Source: Anaerobacterium chartisolvens (GTDB taxonomy: Bacteria > Bacillota > Clostridia > Acetivibrionales > DSM-27016). Taken from it: DNA of 64,000 nt. Within the stretch, counting starts at the first letter, position 1, and each line of letters begins with the position of its first letter. Of the stretch, positions 55,193 through 62,668 are shown one piece after another. The position numbers and the translations under genes are program-made. Under the pieces are notes generated by a model, which was not told the DNA's origin, made no database searches, and was given only the letters and a program-made list of their open reading frames with translations. The DNA lies in the NCBI RefSeq assembly GCF_003337415.1, contig NZ_QPJT01000013.1, positions 82,577 to 146,576 on the forward strand, given 5' to 3'.

Positions 55193-55375
55193 ATGGCTGA
55201 TAAGGAAAAAAAGACAATACTGCTAAGGGTGAGCCCCCGTATATGGGAAGAAATAAGCCGGTGGGCAGAGGAAGAATTCAGATCTGTAAACGGACAAATT
55301 GAATATTTGCTTCAGGATGCAATCAGCAGGAGGGGTAAAACTCAAAATAAGAAACAACCGGGAGAGCCGGATTAA
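55193..55375 (+). CDS. Arc-type ribbon-helix-helix DNA-binding protein
   Basis: The ATG at 55193 (AGGGAG eight bases upstream) gives 60 residues. The core KKTILLRVSPRIWEEISRWA followed by EEFRSVNGQIEYLLQDAI matches the Arc/MetJ ribbon-helix-helix pattern: a short beta strand then two helices. The tail is basic. Proteins of this type often follow SPFH genes in clostridia. It may repress its own operon; the palindrome just upstream is a candidate site. Confidence 0.85.
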   Translation: MADKEKKTILLRVSPRIWEEISRWAEEEFRSVNGQIEYLLQDAISRRGKTQNKKQPGEPD

Positions 55376-55396
55376 TTGCCTAAGGAGGTAAAACAT

Positions 55397-56059
55397 ATGC
55401 TTAATGCGTCTGAAAGGTTGATGCTTTTGGCTATAAACACAGACAAAAACAAAATAGGCTATGATGCGTATAACGTCACGAGGTACGGAATTAAAGGTAT
55501 TGTATTGATGGAGCTTATTGCTCTTAAAAGAGTGAAAATAGAGCACAAGAGGATAGCTGTTGTTGACGACTGCTCCACAGGAGACAGAATTCTTGATATG
55601 GTGATGGAGAAAATAAAAGCCTCGGGGCATCCCATAAAAATAGGCAGTTGGATTTTGGGATATTCCATGCTTGGCTCAAGCCTCAAAGCGGGTATAATGG
55701 ACAGTCTTGAGGACAACGGGATTATAAGGCAGGAGGAGCAGAGATTTTTAGGGCTTTTTCCTATGAAGCGTTATATTGTAACGGGAATGAATCACAGGCA
55801 GGAGCTTGCCTCGAGAATAAAGAGGCTTACTCTTGGGGATAAAAATGCGGTTGGTTACGAGGAGGCTTGTATCATAAGCATTTTGGCGGTATGCGGCTAT
55901 TTGAAGGCCATATTGTCAAAGGATGAGATAAAGAGTATAAAGGATAAAATAAAGCTGATAAAGAAGGGAGAGTACTTTGGGATTGAGGGTCAAGGCATCG
56001 AGGAGATTTTAAAAGGAATAAGAAATGCCATTTCTTCGGCGGCTACTGCTTCGATATGA
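55397..56059 (+). CDS. GPP34/GOLPH3-like family protein
   Basis: The ATG at 55397 has AAGGAGGT eight bases upstream. The 220-residue helical protein fits the GPP34 (VPS74/GOLPH3) family: LNASERLMLLAINTDKNKIG near the start, LMELIALKRVKIEHKRIAVV and GIMDSLEDNGIIRQEEQRFL. Eukaryotic members bind PI4P and retain Golgi glycosyltransferases; bacterial members are poorly studied. It shares the operon with the SPFH and RHH genes. Family call fairly sure, function unknown. Confidence 0.82.
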   Translation: MLNASERLMLLAINTDKNKIGYDAYNVTRYGIKGIVLMELIALKRVKIEHKRIAVVDDCSTGDRILDMVMEKIKASGHPIKIGSWILGYSMLGSSLKAGIMDSLEDNGIIRQEEQRFLGLFPMKRYIVTGMNHRQELASRIKRLTLGDKNAVGYEEACIISILAVCGYLKAILSKDEIKSIKDKIKLIKKGEYFGIEGQGIEEILKGIRNAISSAATASI

Positions 56060-56164
56060 ATAAAAAATAAAAATTACTCTTGATTTTTAGAAGCTGTTAT
56101 GTTATTCTATCATAGCAGTTAGCACGCAGCTTATTTGCGGCTTGCTTAAGATAAACAAATGCTT

Positions 56165-56251
56165 GCCGAAGTGGTGAAATTGGCAGACGCACTGGACTCA
56201 AAATCCAGCGATAGTGATATCATGTCGGTTCGAGTCCGACCTTCGGCACCA
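56165..56251 (+). tRNA. tRNA-Leu (anticodon CAA)
   Basis: 87 bases with encoded CCA (56249-56251). The acceptor stem is GCCGAAG/CTTCGGC, the anticodon arm is CTGGA-CTCAAAA-TCCAG (anticodon CAA), a long variable arm typical of class II tRNA follows, and the T arm is GTCGG-TTCGAGT-CCGAC. It marks the left edge of an AT-rich accessory region. Confidence 0.97.
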
Positions 56252-56256
56252 GAAAA

Positions 56257-56296
56257 GGCATACTTTCCGCCAACGGGAGGTCATGTCTTTTTTTAC
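56257..56296 (+). terminator. Terminator-like hairpin after tRNA-Leu
   Basis: An imperfect stem (GGCAT...TTTCC with GGGAGG...ATGTC, with mismatches) followed by seven T at 56289-56295. Confidence 0.5.
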
Positions 56297-56378
56297 GTGG
56301 TGAAGCTTGGGGCATTATGGTATAAAGTGTTAATGACACAGATAAACAGGAATTTGATACGGAGGATATTGCTTAGAA

Positions 56379-57032
56379 ATGGAAAAGAAAATCACAGGAT
56401 CAGACTATTTATACCTTGCTTTATACGCATTTGCAGGTATAGGGTTAGAACTTATTTTAGTTGGGGTTATCGAGCCGCTATTTGGTGTATCTTTGAAAAC
56501 ATACACAACACTGCAAAATATTATCCATTGGGTGGTTATCTGTATAATATGGTTGATTGTAGGGGTTTTTCTTATCAACTTAGCAAGCAAAAAATACGAC
56601 TTCAACCTATGGGAAAATAAAAGTAAGCTGAAGGGCTGGCAGTATACAGGAGTAGTTATCTGCCTGATTGTATCTATTGCTTCTCATTATGCGGACTGGG
56701 AAGGCTTTAAGCCTCTTTTGGAGTTTCAGCGATTAGGAATATTAAAATTTGTTTTCCAATACATTTATTATCTATTTGAAGCCTTCTTGATTTCTCTAAT
56801 TGTAATCTTTGGGCAAAAGGCTTGTGAGAAATGGTTTAAGAATGAAGCTATTCCTTACGGCGGAATTTTTCTTGCTTTAACATGGGGACTTATGCACATT
56901 GTGTCAAAGGGAAGTGTTGCCGTAGGGCTGTTAGCTGCTTTTGGCGGATTTCTGTATGGCGCTGCTTATCTGGTGGTAGGGAAGGATTATAAAAAAGCCT
57001 TGCCCCTCATGTTCTTGATGTTCGTATTGTAA
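56379..57032 (+). CDS. Integral membrane protein, CPBP-like
   Basis: This 217-residue protein has about six to seven membrane segments. The segment FLALTWGLMHIVSKGSVAVG resembles the His-containing motif of CPBP intramembrane proteases, but the EExxxR motif is not visible, so it may be an inactive relative. It starts after the tRNA terminator with no ribosome site clearer than GGAGGA at ~56359. It stands alone on the plus strand and is directly followed by REP-like sequence. Function unknown. Confidence 0.65.
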   Translation: MEKKITGSDYLYLALYAFAGIGLELILVGVIEPLFGVSLKTYTTLQNIIHWVVICIIWLIVGVFLINLASKKYDFNLWENKSKLKGWQYTGVVICLIVSIASHYADWEGFKPLLEFQRLGILKFVFQYIYYLFEAFLISLIVIFGQKACEKWFKNEAIPYGGIFLALTWGLMHIVSKGSVAVGLLAAFGGFLYGAAYLVVGKDYKKALPLMFLMFVL

Positions 57033-57051
57033 ACAAGCGTGACAAGGGGAT

Positions 57052-57216
57052 GGCAGACTGTGCTAAAACTCATTTGGATGGTTATGTTAGCCCCATTTAT
57101 GCAATTAAAATGGCTATCATTTGGGATTGGGTATCAAAAAGCACTTAATTTTATTAAAATTACTCCCACTTTCAGTAAAGTCAATGGCGTTTTTAGCCAT
57201 TTTAGCACACTCTGGC
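57052..57216. repeat. Inverted-repeat element A (REP/MITE-like)
   Basis: Ends GGCAGACTGTGCTAAAA (57052-57068) and TTTTAGCACACTCTGGC (57200-57216) are inverted copies with two mismatches. An inner hairpin (ATGGC/GCCAT) lies near the right end. The left end sits in GTGACAAGGGGATGGCAGA, closely repeated at 63774-63792. No transposase is inside. Confidence 0.7.
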
Positions 57217-57241
57217 GGGGTTATTGACATCACATCGGAAC

Positions 57242-57295
57242 GGGGGACATCCCTTAACGTAAAGGAATATTTCTTGTTTAGAAAGGTGTGTCCCC
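57242..57295. repeat. Inverted-repeat element E (GGGGAC type, degenerate)
   Basis: GGGGGACATCCCTT (57242-57255) and AAGGTGTGTCCCC (57283-57295) form imperfect inverted ends that resemble the ends of elements B and C. Confidence 0.5.
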
Positions 57296-57336
57296 ATACC
57301 TTGATTTAGCAGCTTCCGTAATGATAACTTTCAGGA

Positions 57337-58092
57337 TTACTTTAATATTCCTATTAAAACACCAACTATCCCTACTATTAATGATATAATTGCTATTGTG
57401 TTTGAAAAGGAGTCTTGCTTTATTCTTAACAATAGCCTTTTAACAAAACCAGCTTTGGCACTTATTTTAAAAGTTGGGATTAATAAATATTCAAGGATAT
57501 CAACTATAAAAATAAATATAGTACAGTAAATCATTAAAATGATAAAATTTGTTGGGTTAAGCTTTTCGAGAAAATCTAAACCAAACATTTTAACAAAAAC
57601 AATTGTAAATAAAATCGTTGCTAAGGTGATTTTAATAAAGTTATTTGAAAGGAAAGAAAGACTATTTTTATATAACGATAAGTTTTCAAGAATCATATTT
57701 TCAGCCGTGGTAATCCATTCCTTATCAGTACTAATAATTTTTATAAAAGATTTACTTCTATATGATTCTAACTCTGAAAATTTAGCAACAATACAGTGAG
57801 TTACTTCGGAATCTTCACCTGTTATTTCCGCATTTATCCTATATATATTTTGAGAATTATTAATTATATTTTTAAAGTCTTGATAGGTATTCGTTTTTAT
57901 TTCACCAAATTCATTTAATATTTCAGACTGGAATGTATGAAGAAATTCAGAAATAGAGGTTGATACTAATTTATCGATGAAATCTAAAAATATGTTTTTT
58001 GATTTGAATTTATATTTTGATTTTAATAATACATTCTTTTCGTATACAATTTTATTTTCCTTCCCAACAAATGCTTGTTTTATAGGATACAA
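57337..58092 (-). CDS. Hypothetical membrane protein (AT-rich, minus strand)
   Basis: The frame is open to an ATG at 58119, but GGAGGA lies inside it and fits the TTG at 58092 (eight bases away), so 58092 is the likely start, giving 251 residues. The N-terminal ~150 residues are soluble (VTHCIVAKFSELESYRSKSF); three membrane segments follow (~155-180, 190-215 and 230-250). Composition is far more AT-rich than the fla genes and the strand is reversed, which suggests acquired DNA. No family recognised. Confidence 0.6.
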   Translation of the reverse strand: MYPIKQAFVGKENKIVYEKNVLLKSKYKFKSKNIFLDFIDKLVSTSISEFLHTFQSEILNEFGEIKTNTYQDFKNIINNSQNIYRINAEITGEDSEVTHCIVAKFSELESYRSKSFIKIISTDKEWITTAENMILENLSLYKNSLSFLSNNFIKITLATILFTIVFVKMFGLDFLEKLNPTNFIILMIYCTIFIFIVDILEYLLIPTFKISAKAGFVKRLLLRIKQDSFSNTIAIISLIVGIVGVLIGILK

Positions 58093-58204
58093 AGAAATTC
58101 CTCCAATCATTTTAAACATATAACATATAATAATTATAATTGAAAATTATTGTATTTGTCCACGAAATATTGGAAGAAAAGCCGAAAAAAATTGGTTTTG
58201 AATA

Positions 58205-58315
58205 TTAGGACTTATTGACCCTTGCAAAAAAGCTTGCATTATGGTATTTAGCCTTTGCCGCTTCGTATGCTGCATAAGCCGCTTTTTTCATATCAAACCG
58301 CCCAATAAGCTTCAT
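58205..58315 (-). pseudogene. Remnant of an AP2-like domain (possible HNH/homing nuclease relic)
   Basis: A 36-codon minus-strand frame reads MKLIGRFDMKKAAYAAYEAA then KAKYHNASFFARVNKS. It resembles the C-terminal strand and helix of bacterial AP2/ERF-like domains (GxFDTxEEAAxAYxxAxxKYHG) found in HNH endonucleases. The catalytic part is not visible nearby. The surrounding gap 58120-58394 holds nothing else recognisable apart from GGGATGGGACATTCC at ~58326-58340, a possible half repeat. Confidence 0.4.
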
Positions 58316-58394
58316 TTTACCGTTTAGGGATGGGACATTCCTAACCTATTCTGGGTAAATCAGAAATATGTTTTATGCTTATTTGATAATATGA

Positions 58395-58769
58395 TTACTT
58401 ATTAACTTTATTAGCAGCATTTGATAACACTGATTTTATGCTAGCTTTTCGTATTGGCTTTTCATATATTTCGTCCAAAAATTCTCTAAAAAGCAAGTCA
58501 ATTGAAACGACTAAGTCATCATCAAATGTAGATTGTTTTGATATATCACCGCCATTTGGATGTATTGATCCATTTCCTAAATCTTTAATGTAACTAAATA
58601 AATCCTTATCTAAAGATTTTGTCCATTCCTTACCTGTTCCGTCGTTTATATCTTTTTCTAAATCTTTTATCTTACTATTAAGCATACCATTTATATAACC
58701 CTGATTATATAATATTTGTTCAAGTGCTGCCCTATACATTGATATACAAGCACTATTTGCTCCAATCAT
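58395..58769 (-). pseudogene. DUF4145-like protein, N-terminally truncated
   Basis: This 124-residue minus-strand frame has MIGANSACISMYRAALEQIL and GNGSIHPNGGDISKQSTFDD, resembling the conserved core of DUF4145 (ANSAxIxLRxxLE...HP). Full proteins have roughly 80-100 more residues upstream. The frame stays open for several codons into repeat element B (58787-58907) with no start, so the element appears to have replaced the 5' end. DUF4145 domains occur in restriction and phage-defence proteins; no partner is visible here. Confidence 0.55.
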
Positions 58770-58786
58770 CTTTGATTTACAGGAAC

Positions 58787-58907
58787 GGGGACAGTCCTGT
58801 TTTTTTTGCTATGTACAGAGATTCCTTAAACCCAAGCTTCAGGCTCGTCTTGGATCTGCCTTTTTGTGAATTTACACCCAACATGCTTAAAAAACAGGAG
58901 TGTCCCC
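58787..58907. repeat. Inverted-repeat element B (REP/MITE-like, 121 bp)
   Basis: Left end GGGGACAGTCCTGTTTTTT (58787-58805) and right end AAAAAACAGGAGTGTCCCC (58889-58907) are inverted copies with one mismatch. The interior shares CTTAAACCCAAGCTTCAGG and TGCCTTTTTGTGAATTTACA with element C. No coding capacity. Confidence 0.88.
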
Positions 58908-59010
58908 ATCCTCTAGCATTTTAAATGATTTATATACTGTTCTTATGTAACATCATGAAACCTATTAGCATATATTGCTCATGGGAAAGATTTTTTCTCG
59001 CGACTCTTTT

Positions 59011-59160
59011 TGTCTAAATAACTTCTTCCAGAATTGAATGAGGAAGAGAAAGGAAAGTGGTTTAGATATGAGCATAAAAAATATTTACAAAGGAGTTATG
59101 GGAAGCATAATTTTTATATTGGCCATACTTAGCTTCTTTTCTAAATAACTTTTCCAGCAA
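59011..59160 (+). repeat. Direct repeat around a small peptide gene
   Basis: TCTAAATAACTTCTTCCAG at 59012-59030 recurs as TCTAAATAACTTTTCCAG at 59140-59157, the second copy spanning the end of the 26-codon frame. ATGGGAA also precedes each copy (58980 and 59098). This looks like a partly decayed tandem duplication. Confidence 0.5.
59068..59148 (+). CDS. Candidate 26-residue hydrophobic peptide
   Basis: ATG at 59068 to TAA at 59146-59148 encodes MSIKNIYKGVMGSIIFILAI followed by LSFFSK: a basic N-terminus, one membrane helix and a basic end. AAAGGAAAG lies 10-17 bases upstream. A hairpin follows ten bases after the stop. It could be a small membrane protein or a type I toxin-like peptide; too short for a family call. 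Confidence 0.4.
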   Translation: MSIKNIYKGVMGSIIFILAILSFFSK

Positions 59161-59179
59161 CCTATAGAAATATAGGTTG
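59158..59179. terminator. Hairpin between the small peptide and the regulator gene
   Basis: CAACCTATA (59158-59166), loop GAAA, TATAGGTTG (59171-59179): a perfect 9-bp stem between convergent genes. The downstream T content is moderate in both directions, so it may serve both. Confidence 0.6.
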
Positions 59180-59230
59180 TTGTTGTGTATGTTTTACAAG
59201 ACTTTCTTTTAATATCTATTGATATGAACG

Positions 59231-59731
59231 TTATTTATCTTTGATTTCAGATTCCTTTAGAAATTGTTGTTTAAACTCTTCAAAACCAATTAAAAATTGA
59301 GGGTGCTTCTCTAAATAGAGATTCAGCAAATCTATACGCTTCAATGTGCTTGAACTTACATTATGCTCAATTAATTCTGTCTCCACCAGAAGATTGTCAC
59401 AAATTCCAATATTATCTAGAAATTTTTCTATAATATTGTGTCTTTTTAACAGGAATTCACCGATTTCTCTCCCCTGATCTGTTAAAAAAATAATTCCATA
59501 CTTCTCATATTTCAAAAAACCCAATTCAGTTAACTTCTGCACCATCTTAGTAGCTGAAGAAGGCTTTACATTCAGCATATCAGCAAGTATGTTGATTCGC
59601 ATATACCCCTCTGTCAGAATATTTCGATAAATCATCTCCAGATAATCTTCCATTGCTGATGTAAGCTGCCTGTTAGTCTGTTCAATTAGCTGATATCCTC
59701 GTACTGTATGAAATTCCTGATTCTTGTTCAT
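59231..59731 (-). CDS. DtxR/MntR-family metal-dependent transcriptional regulator
   Basis: This 166-residue protein has an N-terminal winged helix (TSAMEDYLEMIYRNILTEGY, ILADMLNVKPSSATKMVQKL) and a dimerisation/metal-binding half with LLKRHNIIEKFLDNIGICDN and ETELIEHNVSSST, the Cys/Glu/His set of the family (DtxR, IdeR, MntR). AGGAG lies about ten bases before the ATG. It is divergent from feoAB, so it probably controls iron uptake. Iron versus manganese cannot be told from sequence. Confidence 0.9.
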   Translation of the reverse strand: MNKNQEFHTVRGYQLIEQTNRQLTSAMEDYLEMIYRNILTEGYMRINILADMLNVKPSSATKMVQKLTELGFLKYEKYGIIFLTDQGREIGEFLLKRHNIIEKFLDNIGICDNLLVETELIEHNVSSSTLKRIDLLNLYLEKHPQFLIGFEEFKQQFLKESEIKDK

Positions 59732-59789
59732 GAATACAAATCTCCTACATTTATCAATGATAATTTTTACCCATACATAATTTATATGC

Positions 59790-59848
59790 GTAACACATTC
59801 ATTCTATGTTACATATGTTAGTGTAGGGAAAAATTTTTTTTCCCCACT
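59790..59848. promoter_or_regulatory. Candidate operators between the DtxR-type gene and feoA
   Basis: Two dyads lie in this 169-base divergent gap: GTAACA (59790-59795) with TGTTAC (59807-59812), and AGTG-GGGAAAAA...TTTTTCCCC-ACT spanning ~59820-59847. Either could bind the regulator; neither is a close match to the classical DtxR or MntR box. The promoter itself could not be placed. Confidence 0.4.
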
Positions 59849-59900
59849 GAAAATGAATAAATAATGTATAGACATAATCATTTGTTGGAGGTTTTAAATT

Positions 59901-60140
59901 ATGGACAACAAATTCATTCCACTGAATTTCTTACAATTAGGGAAAAAAGCTAAGGTAAAGGTACTTACTTCCGATGGAACAATCCGCAGAAGAATGCTGG
60001 ATTTAGGCTTAATATCCGATACCGAAGTGGAAGCCTTGCAGAAAAGCCCTTCCGGAGACCCCATTGCATATCATATCCGGGGTGCTGTTATTGCCCTTCG
60101 TTCTGAAGAAGCATCGAAAATACTGGTTGAAGCTCTTTGA
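59901..60140 (+). CDS. feoA: Ferrous iron transport protein FeoA
   Basis: FeoA is a small SH3-like cytoplasmic partner of FeoB. The 79-residue protein has FIPLNFLQLGKKAKVKVLTS, RRRMLDLGLISDTEVEALQK and the C-terminal GAVIALRSEEASKILV. TGGAGG lies 11 bases upstream of the ATG. feoB follows 43 bases later. Confidence 0.95.
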   Translation: MDNKFIPLNFLQLGKKAKVKVLTSDGTIRRRMLDLGLISDTEVEALQKSPSGDPIAYHIRGAVIALRSEEASKILVEAL

Positions 60141-60183
60141 TATGTTCTAAAAAATCCATGAAATAAAAGGAGGTCTTATAAAA

Positions 60184-62334
60184 ATGGGATTAACCAGCCA
60201 GTCAACTGGGGCAAGTGTATTGGGAAGTGAGCTGAAAGTCGAACGTATCACCCCTGATGATAAAGTGATTGCACTTGCAGGAAATCCAAATGTGGGAAAG
60301 AGTACTGTATTTAACAGCTTGACAGGACTTAACCAGCACACCGGCAACTGGCCGGGTAAGACGGTTAACAATGCACAAGGAAAGTATACGCACAAAGATA
60401 AAAACTTTATTATGGTGGATATACCGGGTACATATTCACTTATGGCTAACTCGGTAGAAGAAGAAATTGCAAGAGATTTTGTGTGCTTCGGCAAACCCGA
60501 TGCTACCGTTGTAGTAGCCGATGCAACTTGCCTGGAAAGAAACTTGAATCTGGTCCTTCAAACCTTGGAAATTACAGACAAGGTGGTTGTATGCGTCAAC
60601 TTGATTGATGAAGCAAAAAGAAAAAAGATTAACATAAACTTTGCTGAATTATCCAAACGTCTGGGAGTACCTGTAATTCCGACGAATGCCCGCAGCAATA
60701 AAGGCCTGAAAGAATTAATGGATACGGTTTATGAAATTGCCAACAAGCATATTGCTACAAATCCCATAGATATTACATATGATGCTGCCATTGAACAGGC
60801 AGTAAAAATGCTGCAGACGAAAATCTGGGAACTGGTGGACGGTAAAATCAATAACCGCTGGGTAGCACTCAAGCTTTTAGATGGAGATCCTACTTTATTG
60901 AAATCATTGGATAAATACCTTGGCTTTAATCTCCTGAACAATGTTGAGTTGCTTGCGCTTCTGGATACAGCAAAAAAGCACCTGACTGATAGCGGCATCC
61001 AGCCAGAATATCTGCGTGATAAAATTGTATCAAGGCTTGTACGCATTGCAGAGGATATCAGCAGTGATACCGTGACCTTCGAAAACAAGCAGTATAACCG
61101 TATGGATAGAAAAATCGACAGTATCCTTACCTCAAGGATTTTTGGTATACCTATCATGTTAGGCCTGCTGGCAGGAGTTTTTTGGCTTACCATAGCAGGT
61201 GCCAATGTTCCTTCCGCAATGCTTGCGGATTTTCTCTTTGGAATTGAAGATAAGCTGACGGAGTTCTTTATGTGGGCAGGGTCACCTGAGTGGCTACATG
61301 GCATATTGATCCTTGGTATATACCGTACACTAGCCTGGGTTGTATCGGTTATGCTGCCCCCAATGGCAATATTTTTCCCCTTGTTTACACTGCTTGAAGA
61401 CTTGGGATATTTACCCAGAGTTGCTTTTAATCTGGATAACTTCTTTAAAAAAGCATGTGCCCATGGAAAACAGGCTCTATCAATGTGTATGGGTTTTGGC
61501 TGTAATGCTGCTGGAGTTATCGGATGCAGGATCATTGACTCTCCAAGGGAACGTTTGATTGCCACCCTTACCAATGTTTTTGTCCCATGTAATGGCCGTT
61601 TCCCCACACTGATTGCTATTGGCACCATCTTTATCGGCGGAACGGTAGGCGGCGCTTTTCAATCAGCAACTTCAACCCTTGCACTTACGGGTATTGTTTT
61701 ACTGGGAATTCTTATGACGCTGCTGGTATCCAGAATCCTTTCCATGACAATACTAAAAGGTATTCCTTCTTCTTTCACACTAGAGCTGCCCCCTTATCGG
61801 AAGCCACAGATTGGTAGAATCATCGTTCGTTCCGTATTGGATAGAACCCTTTTTGTTCTGGGTCGTGCAGTTGTCATTGCAGCCCCTGCAGGACTGGTAA
61901 TCTGGATCATGGCAAATATTATGGTGGGTGATATCAGCCTTTTAACTCATGCAGCCAATTTCCTCGATCCCTTCGGCAAATTGCTGGGAATGGATGGTTA
62001 TATTATGATGGCGTTTGTCCTTGGTTTACCTGCCAATGAAATCGTAGTACCTATTATGATTATGAGTTATATGGCCTCCGGTTCTATGCTAGAGCTGGAA
62101 GAACTGGAGGATTTAAGACAGCTTTTTGTATCCCATGGCTGGACCTGGCTTACCGGAGTATGCGTGATGTTGTTCTCACTCATGCACTTCCCCTGTGGTA
62201 CTACCTTGTGGACCATCCGAAAGGAAACACAGAGCATGAAATGGACGCTGGCCTCCTTTGCCATTCCCACTGCGGCTGGAATCATCGTATGCTTTGTTGT
62301 AGCTAATGCAGTACGTCTACTGGGATTAGTTTGA
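60184..62334 (+). CDS. feoB: Ferrous iron transporter FeoB
   Basis: FeoB imports Fe2+ through a membrane domain controlled by a G domain. The 716-residue protein has G1 GNPNVGKST at residues 33-41, G3 DIPGTYS, G4 NLID and a helical GDI-like region, then ~8-10 membrane segments with the two Gate motifs (MAIFFPLFTLLEDLGYLPRV and the later FTLELPPYR, PANEIVVPI). AAGGAGGT precedes the ATG by about ten bases. Length is normal for a short-form FeoB without FeoC. Confidence 0.97.
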   Translation: MGLTSQSTGASVLGSELKVERITPDDKVIALAGNPNVGKSTVFNSLTGLNQHTGNWPGKTVNNAQGKYTHKDKNFIMVDIPGTYSLMANSVEEEIARDFVCFGKPDATVVVADATCLERNLNLVLQTLEITDKVVVCVNLIDEAKRKKININFAELSKRLGVPVIPTNARSNKGLKELMDTVYEIANKHIATNPIDITYDAAIEQAVKMLQTKIWELVDGKINNRWVALKLLDGDPTLLKSLDKYLGFNLLNNVELLALLDTAKKHLTDSGIQPEYLRDKIVSRLVRIAEDISSDTVTFENKQYNRMDRKIDSILTSRIFGIPIMLGLLAGVFWLTIAGANVPSAMLADFLFGIEDKLTEFFMWAGSPEWLHGILILGIYRTLAWVVSVMLPPMAIFFPLFTLLEDLGYLPRVAFNLDNFFKKACAHGKQALSMCMGFGCNAAGVIGCRIIDSPRERLIATLTNVFVPCNGRFPTLIAIGTIFIGGTVGGAFQSATSTLALTGIVLLGILMTLLVSRILSMTILKGIPSSFTLELPPYRKPQIGRIIVRSVLDRTLFVLGRAVVIAAPAGLVIWIMANIMVGDISLLTHAANFLDPFGKLLGMDGYIMMAFVLGLPANEIVVPIMIMSYMASGSMLELEELEDLRQLFVSHGWTWLTGVCVMLFSLMHFPCGTTLWTIRKETQSMKWTLASFAIPTAAGIIVCFVVANAVRLLGLV

Positions 62335-62363
62335 ATCACTCGCAGACTGGATTTAGGTATTTA

Positions 62364-62480
62364 GGGGACGCTCCTGTTTTTTCTATAAAGAGCCCCCTTA
62401 AACCCAAGCTTCAGGATCGTCTTAGGCCTGCCTTTTTGTGAATTTACATCCAAATATACTTTAAAAACAGGAGCGTCCCC
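62364..62480. repeat. Inverted-repeat element C (REP/MITE-like, 117 bp)
   Basis: Left end GGGGACGCTCCTGTTTTT (62364-62381) and right end AAAAACAGGAGCGTCCCC (62463-62480) are perfect inverted copies. The interior is closely similar to element B. At base 7 of the ends, B has an A-T pair and C a G-C pair, which supports a maintained stem. It fills most of the gap between feoB and the mannanase gene. Confidence 0.9.
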
Positions 62481-62513
62481 ATCTCCTATAAACGGCTCCC
62501 GAGTCAAAATTTG

Positions 62514-62558
62514 TAGAAAACCTGTTGATTTTGCCGATAATTTCTAATAAAATATAAT
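62514..62558 (+). promoter_or_regulatory. Candidate promoters for the GH26-dockerin gene (sigma-D-like and sigma-A-like)
   Basis: TAGA (62514-62517), 15 bases, GCCGATAA (62533-62540): the -10 is a perfect sigma-D match and the -35 fits 3 of 4 positions of TAAA. An overlapping sigma-A option is TTGCCG (62531-62536), 16 bases, TATAAT (62553-62558). Both lie 110-150 bases upstream of the start. Confidence 0.4.
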
Positions 62559-62668
62559 AGTATAAATATTTGTAAAATTTTCAGTTATTTTGGTGCTGGC
62601 TTTAAGGGGGGTGAATCAATTCATTTTTATTATTATTTATGCCGACAGTGGCAGAATGGGGGAATTTT

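Noticed and set aside
56159..56620. 153-codon frame across tRNA-Leu
   Set aside because: It runs through the whole tRNA gene and its terminator and overlaps the better membrane protein frame.
56165..57336. tRNA-Leu as attachment site of an integrated island
   Set aside because: No integrase and no second copy of the tRNA 3' end were seen downstream, despite the accessory character of the region.
60729..61628. 299-codon minus-strand frame inside feoB
   Set aside because: It is the antisense shadow of a highly conserved gene; no ribosome site and no recognisable protein features.
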